Positions 63,501-64,000 of a DNA stretch of 64,000 nucleotides are shown here, piece after piece; positions within the stretch are counted from its first letter, which is position 1; each line of letters opens with the position of its first letter. Made by a program: the position numbers and the translations under genes. Where the stretch lies: the NCBI RefSeq assembly GCF_032854445.1, contig NC_088303.1:3357501-3421500 (forward strand). Reading direction: 5' to 3'. Source of the stretch: Liolophura sinensis (lineage: Eukaryota > Mollusca > Polyplacophora > Chitonida > Chitonidae). The notes below the pieces were generated by a model that saw only the letters and a list, made by a program, of their open reading frames with translations, was not told the DNA's origin and did not search any database.

Positions 63501-63744
63501 ATTTAAGCATTTGCATGAACAGTTAAATAAAAAGCCTTAATGAGACAAACTGACAAGAGACCATTTGCTGTTAGTCTTCTATTATACTGTGCTGCACTGC
63601 AAGGTAACCACTAGGCCGTCCCTGTGATAATTTGATTTATTGTGTGCAGGTGACTATGGCTGCTCTGAAGAAGCACTGACTGTCTCAGCCATGATGCAAA
63701 TACAAAATGTGTTTTTGAATCCTCCAAAACAGAAGACCACAGCG
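24479..63744 (+). CDS. DHX35: DEAH-box RNA helicase DHX35 (5' 20 exons, partial)
   Basis: Twenty exons join in frame at GT/AG sites into 530 codons; the human protein has about 700, so roughly the last 170, including most of the C-terminal OB fold, lie beyond the window. The N-terminal KFWKPGTEGPGV segment is typical of DHX35. Helicase motifs in order: GETGCGKST (76-84), TQPRR (105-109), TDG (152-154), DEAH (175-178), SAT (207-209), FMTGQE (279-284), [10 protein letters not shown] (340-349), QRAGRAGR (388-395). Exons 17-20 give the winged-helix and ratchet part, with [13 protein letters not shown] and [15 protein letters not shown]. All catalytic residues are intact. DHX35 is a nuclear, ATP-driven RNA helicase found with spliceosomes and works with the G-patch protein GPATCH1. 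Its introns are unusually rich in tandem arrays, several touching splice sites. Confidence 0.95.
25070..25325 (+). mobile_element. SINE-like family B copy in intron 1
   Basis: Has the B-box-like CAGGTTCAATCCTGAAAC, AAGACTTTAACATCAG, TTGGTGCTCAGCA and GTCAGTATAATGTGACTG. The tail is replaced by other sequence. It ends about 50 bp before exon 2. Confidence 0.6.
25378..25514 (+). CDS. DHX35: DHX35 exon 2
   Basis: Acceptor AATCACAG, donor GTGTTC. Encodes the N-terminal extension ending [15 protein letters not shown], which leads into the helicase core. Confidence 0.9.
25805..25897 (+). CDS. DHX35: DHX35 exon 3 (P-loop)
   Basis: Acceptor CCTCTTTACAG, donor GTAAGTG. Encodes 31 codons with the ATP-binding P-loop GETGCGKST. 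Its last 54 nt are repeated three more times in the intron that follows. Confidence 0.95.
25844..26161 (+). repeat. 80-bp tandem array copying the exon 3 end and donor, x4
   Basis: Copy 1 is the real exon 3 end (18 codons) plus 26 nt of intron. Copies 2-4 start near 25924, 26004 and 26084. Each later copy keeps an open 18-codon P-loop segment and a CACAG|GTA donor, but the first glycine of GETGCGKST is changed to arginine and later residues drift. Copies 2 and 3 are almost identical. The 80-bp period shifts the frame, so read-through from exon 3 is out of frame for the next copy. Confidence 0.95.
26232..26965 (+). repeat. Minisatellite in intron 3, ~26-50-bp composite units
   Basis: Units alternate a core TTGGCCTGGTTTCCTCTGCC plus TGTGAACCATAC with an optional TATATACATGTATTGTAC spacer. 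The minus strand is open for over 200 codons, an artefact of the repeat. Confidence 0.9.
27133..27301 (-). mobile_element. Family A SINE in intron 3
   Basis: (AAAT)n tail at 27133, central domain to AGGAAGCCAGCA; head missing. It ends about 100 bp before exon 4. Confidence 0.75.
27356..27410 (+). repeat. 16-bp tandem repeat across the exon 4 acceptor
   Basis: TACTTGTATGTTTCAG is repeated just before and into exon 4, giving three successive CAG acceptors (ending 27371, 27387, 27403), each followed by TACTTGT. The 16-nt spacing means that use of an upstream acceptor would shift the frame. Confidence 0.9.
27404..27481 (+). CDS. DHX35: DHX35 exon 4
   Basis: 26 codons with motif Ia TQPRRVAA. The donor is the unusual GTACGG directly after GTTACA. 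Choosing this site lets exon 5 continue with V-A-N-R as in relatives. Confidence 0.9.
28046..28150 (+). CDS. DHX35: DHX35 exon 5
   Basis: 35 codons starting [10 protein letters not shown] and ending TKIK. Acceptor CTTTCAG, donor GTAATT. Confidence 0.93.
28484..28707 (+). mobile_element. Family A SINE in intron 5, near complete
   Basis: Head with TTGGTTAGTGCGCTAGCGCA and B box GTGAGTTCAAATCC, shortened central domain, and the end CAATCAAATAAAATAAATAA. About 30 bp of the middle are deleted. Confidence 0.8.
28771..31060 (+). repeat. 34-bp minisatellite in intron 5, ~67 copies
   Basis: The unit is CACCACCACTGATGCACCCG then TCGAGAACAAAACG. Variants at fixed places (GCACC/GTACC, ATGAACCC, CCCATCG) form larger blocks; the distinctive variant CCACCTCTGTTGCACCC recurs at about 29361, 30110, 30413 and 31002. 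The minus strand lacks stops in all three frames, which produces overlapping open frames up to 746 codons. The composition (Trp, Cys, Val rich) and exact periodicity show they are not genes. Confidence 0.97.
31066..32420 (+). repeat. 50-bp minisatellite in intron 5, ~27 copies
   Basis: The unit TATGGATACTACCTGATTTC plus CTTCACTCATTATTAAACCA and TACTCCATCG is repeated with very few changes. It directly follows the 34-bp array and ends about 70 bp before exon 6. Confidence 0.97.
32491..32552 (+). CDS. DHX35: DHX35 exon 6
   Basis: Acceptor CTTTATACAG, donor GTGATAAT. Encodes [20 protein letters not shown] plus two bases, with motif Ib TDG. Confidence 0.93.
32533..32697 (+). repeat. 33-bp tandem array copying the exon 6 donor, x5
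   Basis: The first copy is the end of exon 6 with its donor (TTGTTGAGACAATACAG|GTG); four more copies follow at 33-bp spacing. Copies 2-4 keep CAG|GTGAT; the fifth has CACGTGAT. Use of any later donor would read an in-frame TGA directly after the normal junction. Confidence 0.93.
33180..33364 (+). repeat. 41-bp tandem repeat ending at the exon 7 acceptor
   Basis: Units starting CTGTGTTTTCATGAAACATC at 33181, 33225, 33266 and 33307, plus a partial fifth (TTGTGTTTTATGTGCAG) that forms the pyrimidine-rich acceptor of exon 7. Confidence 0.9.
33365..33434 (+). CDS. DHX35: DHX35 exon 7 (DEAH box)
   Basis: 23 codons plus the split arginine: [19 protein letters not shown] and on to LLKK. Contains the DEAH catalytic motif. 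Donor GTAAGT. Confidence 0.95.
33518..33562 (-). mobile_element. Family A SINE scrap in intron 7
   Basis: Only GTGACCCACGACCATGGCAG and GTTGCTGGCAGACC of the central domain remain. Confidence 0.55.
33852..33935 (+). repeat. 16-bp tandem repeat in intron 7, 5 copies
   Basis: ACTAGCATTGTAACAG repeats with near identity. Each unit ends in an acceptor-like AACAG. Confidence 0.93.
34127..34186 (+). CDS. DHX35: DHX35 exon 8
   Basis: 20 codons, [20 protein letters not shown], with motif III SAT. Acceptor TTTTCATGTAG, donor GTATGG. Confidence 0.95.
34629..34672 (+). CDS. DHX35: DHX35 exon 9
   Basis: 14 codons plus two bases ([14 protein letters not shown]). Acceptor TTTGTTTTAG, donor GTATGTG. The 4.9-kb array of intron 9 starts about 40 nt later. 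Confidence 0.92.
34710..39612 (+). repeat. 4.9-kb array in intron 9, 69-bp and 49-bp units
   Basis: The long unit (69 bp) runs CTGCTCTCACTATTTGTGGG, ACTTTAATAGCCGTTAACAG, TTGGCATTGCTTGTATGGCT, GTTTGTACA. A short form lacks about 20 bp around CTGCTCTCAC. The two are mixed, and blocks of units are duplicated: the landmark TTAGCATT(G/C)GTTGTATGG occurs at 35501, 36199 and 37155. Because 69 is divisible by three, long open frames (up to 571 codons on the minus strand) appear; they are not genes. Confidence 0.97.
39685..39870 (+). repeat. ~21-bp tandem repeat in intron 9, ~9 copies
   Basis: Units of CTGGCCATAAAACTGGGCAC with small length changes. Confidence 0.93.
39871..40465. other. Unique intron 9 sequence
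   Basis: No gene or repeat recognised between two arrays. Confidence 0.45.
40468..40975 (+). repeat. 36-bp minisatellite in intron 9, ~14 copies
   Basis: The unit is ACCTGATAATGAGATATGTA then CAGGTATATGATAACA. Each copy holds CAG|GTATAT, which resembles a donor, and TGTACAG, which resembles an acceptor. Confidence 0.95.
41031..41050 (+). promoter_or_regulatory. Strong decoy 3' splice site before exon 10
   Basis: The sequence ending TTTTTTCTGTCTCTTGCAG at 41050 is a better pyrimidine tract than the one used 47 nt downstream (TCTCTTTTATCAACAG). Splicing here would put a TAA in frame after nine codons. Confidence 0.5.
41098..41166 (+). CDS. DHX35: DHX35 exon 10
   Basis: Split serine, then [20 protein letters not shown] and SI plus two bases. 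The [16 protein letters not shown] block is typical of the start of the second RecA domain. Donor GTGAGT. Confidence 0.93.
41167..42261. other. Intron 10, no array
   Basis: About 1.1 kb of AT-rich sequence with no tandem array or recognised repeat, unlike most introns here. A 70-80-codon open frame near 41358-41628 has no support. Confidence 0.6.
42262..42358 (+). CDS. DHX35: DHX35 exon 11
   Basis: 32 codons from [17 protein letters not shown] to DILAFMTGQ, with the start of motif IV. Donor GTAAGC. Confidence 0.95.
42778..43530 (+). repeat. 13-bp minisatellite in intron 11, ~58 copies
   Basis: The core GTAGTGGTGTAAT is mixed with GATGTGGTGTAAT and GTACATGTAGTGGTGTAAT forms. The minus strand is stop-poor in more than one frame, which explains two overlapping open frames of about 258 codons. 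Confidence 0.95.
43615..43875 (+). repeat. TGGTGAGTTGTGATTGTCT repeat in intron 11
   Basis: Units of about 21-32 bp: CTGGTGAGTTGTGATTGTCT with or without GGTATGTGG. Each copy has a GGTGAGT donor-like motif. It ends about 120 bp before exon 12. Confidence 0.9.
43996..44027 (+). CDS. DHX35: DHX35 exon 12
   Basis: The shortest internal exon (32 nt), [10 protein letters not shown] plus two bases, completing GQEEV. Acceptor TATTTTTCAG, donor GTGAGT. Confidence 0.92.
44331..44418 (+). CDS. DHX35: DHX35 exon 13
   Basis: 29 codons ending [14 protein letters not shown]. Acceptor GTTTTTACAG, donor GTAAAG. A tandem array starts within about 15 nt of the donor. Confidence 0.94.
44430..45960 (+). repeat. 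~30-bp minisatellite in intron 13, ~50 copies
   Basis: The unit AGTGTGACATTGTCAGGGTG plus TGGTTTACAG dominates from 44700 to 45500. Shorter forms (TCTGACATTGTCAGAG then CGTGGTTTATAG, about 28 bp) dominate at 45600-45960. Most units of the first form end in TTTACAG, like a 3' splice site. Confidence 0.96.
45961..46457. other. Unique spacer within intron 13
   Basis: About 500 bp between the 30-bp and the 63-bp arrays, with no recognised element. Confidence 0.5.
46458..47528 (+). repeat. 63-bp array ending at the exon 14 acceptor, 17 copies
   Basis: Exactly 17 units of 63 bp, AGTATAAGAGAAGGGATTTC, AACGCTACAGCTTACATGTG, TATCATTTGGGATGTGTGAT, TTT. Only about four substitutions are seen between copies (for example copies 2, 5, 16 and 17). 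The last unit runs straight into TTGCAG of exon 14. Because 63 is 21 codons and the unit has no stop on the main frame of either strand, open frames over 400 codons exist on both strands. Confidence 0.98.
47535..47631 (+). CDS. DHX35: DHX35 exon 14
   Basis: 32 codons plus one base, starting MRVFDRTSH and containing motif [11 protein letters not shown]. Acceptor GATTTTTTGCAG, donor GTAAGT. Confidence 0.95.
47937..48062 (+). mobile_element. Family A SINE fragment in intron 14
   Basis: Retains the B box (TGTTCAAGTCCAGCTCATGC) and part of the central domain (AACTCCCAGGGCTCTGCTCA then GTTTCCTCCC). Confidence 0.65.
48131..48346 (+). mobile_element. Family A SINE in intron 14, near complete
   Basis: Head GGGGCATCAGTGGCTGAAGT with GGTTAGCATGCC, central domain, AAACACCAAATG and AATAAATAAATT tail. 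It ends only about 20 bp before exon 15, so its AT-rich tail takes part in the 3' splice region. Confidence 0.8.
48366..48419 (+). CDS. DHX35: DHX35 exon 15
   Basis: Split isoleucine, then [17 protein letters not shown] plus one base. Acceptor CTTTGTTTACAG, donor GTAAGT. Confidence 0.94.
   Translation: MLIVGLLRSRRIRQNQE
48620..50110 (+). repeat. ~51-bp minisatellite in intron 15, ~28 copies
   Basis: The unit is GTGAGGTAGTCCGCGTGGAG, AATGACACCTGTGTAACTGC, TGTGCTTAGTA, with sub-types GTAGTCTGATGGAG and GTAATCCCATGGAG grouped in blocks. A 51-bp period is 17 codons, hence open frames on both strands. Confidence 0.95.
50531..50629 (+). CDS. DHX35: DHX35 exon 16
   Basis: 32 codons between split codons, with [19 protein letters not shown], motif VI of the helicase core. 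Acceptor TTTGTTTTGTAG, donor GTAATT. Confidence 0.95.
50753..50852 (+). mobile_element. Family A SINE 3' fragment in intron 16
   Basis: ACCATAATGCTGGCTGCTGT to the AAATAAATAAAATAAATAAA tail; the 5' two thirds are missing. Confidence 0.75.
51165..51835 (+). repeat. ~30-bp minisatellite in intron 16, ~22 copies
   Basis: Units GTGGTTAGGCATGTTCCAGC plus ACCACCTGAG alternate with ACCACCAGAA and ACCACTAGAA forms, giving a 60-bp dimer in places. Confidence 0.95.
51836..52709. other. Unique intron 16 sequence
   Basis: No gene or repeat recognised. Confidence 0.45.
52710..53015 (+). mobile_element. Family A SINE with internal triplication in intron 16
   Basis: The head (ATCCGTGGCTTGGTGGTTTG) and B box GTGAGTTCAAGCCC are followed by a ~70-bp segment, ending GCCCGGTTTCCTCCCACCAT and AATGAC, present three times in a row. 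The 3' tail is missing. Confidence 0.8.
53090..53996 (+). repeat. 9-bp array (ACATGGTAA/ACATGGTAG) in intron 16
   Basis: About 100 units of ACATGGTAR, often alternating as an 18-bp dimer, with AAGGTAA and GTGGT variants. All frames on the minus strand and one on the plus strand stay open for over 300 codons because the unit has no stop in them. It ends about 130 bp before exon 17. Confidence 0.97.
54128..54252 (+). CDS. DHX35: DHX35 exon 17
   Basis: Split glutamate plus 41 codons, with [20 protein letters not shown] and DNILRF, the start of the winged-helix region behind the helicase core. Acceptor TTTTGCAG, donor GTGAGT. Confidence 0.95.
54253..55925. other. Intron 17, first part, no array
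   Basis: About 1.7 kb with no recognised element other than a short CAGT(C/T)(A/C/T) run at 55000-55035. Confidence 0.5.
55926..56800 (+). repeat. Diverged long repeat (GATTTTCAGTGACCTTG family)
   Basis: Blocks of about 150-200 bp, each with TTGATTTTCAGTGA or TTGATATTCAGTGACCTTGG, TTTTATGTAAGGCTTGTTAA, CTTGAAATTTGTAACCAAAG and TTCACTAAAC, recur at about 55945, 56190, 56490 and 56648; a partial copy lies at 57190-57240. They are strongly diverged, so this is older than the minisatellites. Confidence 0.65.
56805..57020 (-). mobile_element. Family A SINE inserted in the diverged repeat
   Basis: Tail end ATTTCAATTGGTGTTTTACG, central domain and part of the head (CAGCGACCGCATTGGTGGGA). The repeat around it resumes near 57100. 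Confidence 0.75.
57028..57088. repeat. GC-rich CCCCCTAG cluster with palindrome
   Basis: CCCCCTAGGGGG forms a perfect 12-bp palindrome. Two more CCCCCTAG copies and CCCGGAGGTCCCC follow. It sits where the SINE head would be and may be its rearranged remnant. Confidence 0.55.
57582..57636 (+). CDS. DHX35: DHX35 exon 18
   Basis: 18 codons plus one base, [18 protein letters not shown]. Acceptor TTTCACGTTGTAG, donor GTAAGT. Confidence 0.94.
58095..58235 (-). repeat. Inverted unit flanking the 145-bp array
   Basis: TTTGGTATCCACTTTCGCC to CACACAGGCAATAG is the reverse complement of the 145-bp unit that starts again at about 58240, so the two form a large inverted repeat with a short centre near 58215-58235. 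Confidence 0.75.
58236..58945 (+). repeat. 145-bp tandem array in intron 18, ~5 copies
   Basis: Repeats with 144-145-bp spacing (58321, 58466, 58611, 58755, 58900). The unit contains GGTTGCTCTAGATGTCTTAG, TGTGTGAGCCAGAAGGCGAT, GGAGTCAGATGATGTCAAC and TGTGAAAGAGGTCCAGTAAT. Moderate divergence. Array plus inverted end resembles DNA elements with tandem cores known from oysters; that link is an inference. Confidence 0.9.
59405..59690 (-). repeat. Dispersed repeat family C, second copy
   Basis: Reverse complement of the copy at 2350-2692. Within it GACGGTCAGCCTATGGGT is repeated three times at 59567-59620. Confidence 0.7.
59966..60061 (+). CDS. DHX35: DHX35 exon 19
   Basis: 31 codons between split codons, [20 protein letters not shown] then [11 protein letters not shown], part of the ratchet domain. 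Acceptor TTTTGTCCCCAG, donor GTATGG. Confidence 0.95.
60062..60928. other. Intron 19, first part
   Basis: No tandem array or recognised repeat. Short open frames lack support. Confidence 0.45.
60929..61055 (-). mobile_element. Family A SINE fragment in intron 19
   Basis: (AAAT)n tail plus central domain up to CCCACGACCATCAG; truncated there. Confidence 0.8.
61056..61875. other. Intron 19, middle part
   Basis: Nothing recognised; no repeat and no conserved protein motif. Confidence 0.4.
61880..62205 (+). mobile_element. SINE-like family B, variant copy
   Basis: Shares GGATCAATCCTTGATCAAGT, AAGACTTTAAAAGAGG, GGCGTTCAGCATGA and CGTATCAGTATAATG with the family, and its tail GTCATATGACTGAAAAATTG is the cleanest in the window. 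It ends in a CACTCACTC run. Confidence 0.65.
62206..63225. other. Intron 19, last part
   Basis: No recognised element except a short CGACCTCAAACAACT duplication near 62866-62898. Confidence 0.45.
63229..63470 (-). mobile_element. Family A SINE in intron 19
   Basis: Tail at 63229, full central domain and much of the head (GCGATCACATTAGTGAAGTG with CTCCTGGGATTCGG). Confidence 0.8.
63650..63744 (+). CDS. DHX35: DHX35 exon 20
   Basis: Split glycine plus 31 codons, [20 protein letters not shown] followed by PPKQKTTA. Acceptor TTATTGTGTGCAG, donor GTATGT. It is the last exon in the window; the gene continues to the right. Confidence 0.94.
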
Positions 63745-63897
63745 GTATGTTTTAATTTTTTTTCTTACCTTCAAGGGAGATTTGGGGAGTGGGGGGGGGG
63801 GGGGTGTCAAAGCGGAGTTGGGTTAGTGTCTGAAAACATTTTGGATGGAATTTGATTATTTTGTATATGAAGCCCTGATAGTGTTTACAAAAATCAG

Positions 63898-64000
63898 AAT
63901 GATCATGTGTATTTTATTGTTATGGGATTTACATTGATCATGTGTATTTTATTGTTATGGGATTTACATTGATCATGTGTATTTTATTGTTATGGGATTT
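63898..64000 (+). repeat. 35-bp tandem repeat in intron 20, running off the window
   Basis: TGATCATGTGTATTTTATTG plus TTATGGGATTTACAT is repeated three times with no visible difference up to the edge, so the true length is unknown. A run of 15 G lies at about 63790-63804. Confidence 0.93.

Overview
The window looks like animal nuclear DNA, most likely from a lophotrochozoan and probably a bivalve mollusc. Three things point there. First, a protein-coding gene is split into at least 20 short exons (32-137 nt) by introns of up to 6.4 kb. Second, there are many copies of a tRNA-headed SINE with an (AAAT)n tail, of the kind I associate with mollusc Meta-SINE elements. Third, tandem repeats are extremely abundant. 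The taxon is an inference; no species can be named from what is visible.

Layout. 1-4.4 kb: a broken Ty3-type LTR retrotransposon (zinc knuckles, protease, reverse transcriptase, RNase H, integrase pieces), itself hit by another repeat and by deletions. 4.4-17.3 kb: mostly anonymous non-coding DNA with SINEs, a (TA)n tract and several minisatellites. 17.3-20.6 kb: a small three-exon gene on the + strand with TATA box, signal peptide, four cysteines in a twin CX3C arrangement and a poly(A) signal; I do not recognise it. 21.1-21.4 kb: the last exon of a minus-strand gene for a small single-pass membrane protein, tail to tail with the previous gene. 21.4-24.5 kb: dispersed repeats. 24.5 kb to beyond the right edge: a DEAH-box RNA helicase that matches DHX35 exon by exon. 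Twenty exons and 530 codons are present, all joining in frame at GT/AG sites; the C-terminal OB-fold part lies outside the window.

The striking property is the intron content of the DHX35 gene. At least 16 unrelated tandem arrays (units 9-145 bp, arrays from about 80 bp to 4.9 kb) fill its introns, well over 15 kb in total. Several start exactly at a splice junction and contain copies of that junction: the P-loop exon 3 with its donor (80 bp x 4), the exon 4 acceptor (16 bp), the exon 6 donor (33 bp x 5), the exon 7 acceptor (41 bp) and the exon 14 acceptor (63 bp x 17, nearly identical). Many units carry an ACAG or CAG|GT motif, so the introns are loaded with potential decoy splice sites. 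That a spliceosomal helicase gene is the host is notable but may be coincidence. Very long open frames in these arrays (up to about 746 codons) are by-products of stop-free repeat units and are not annotated as genes.
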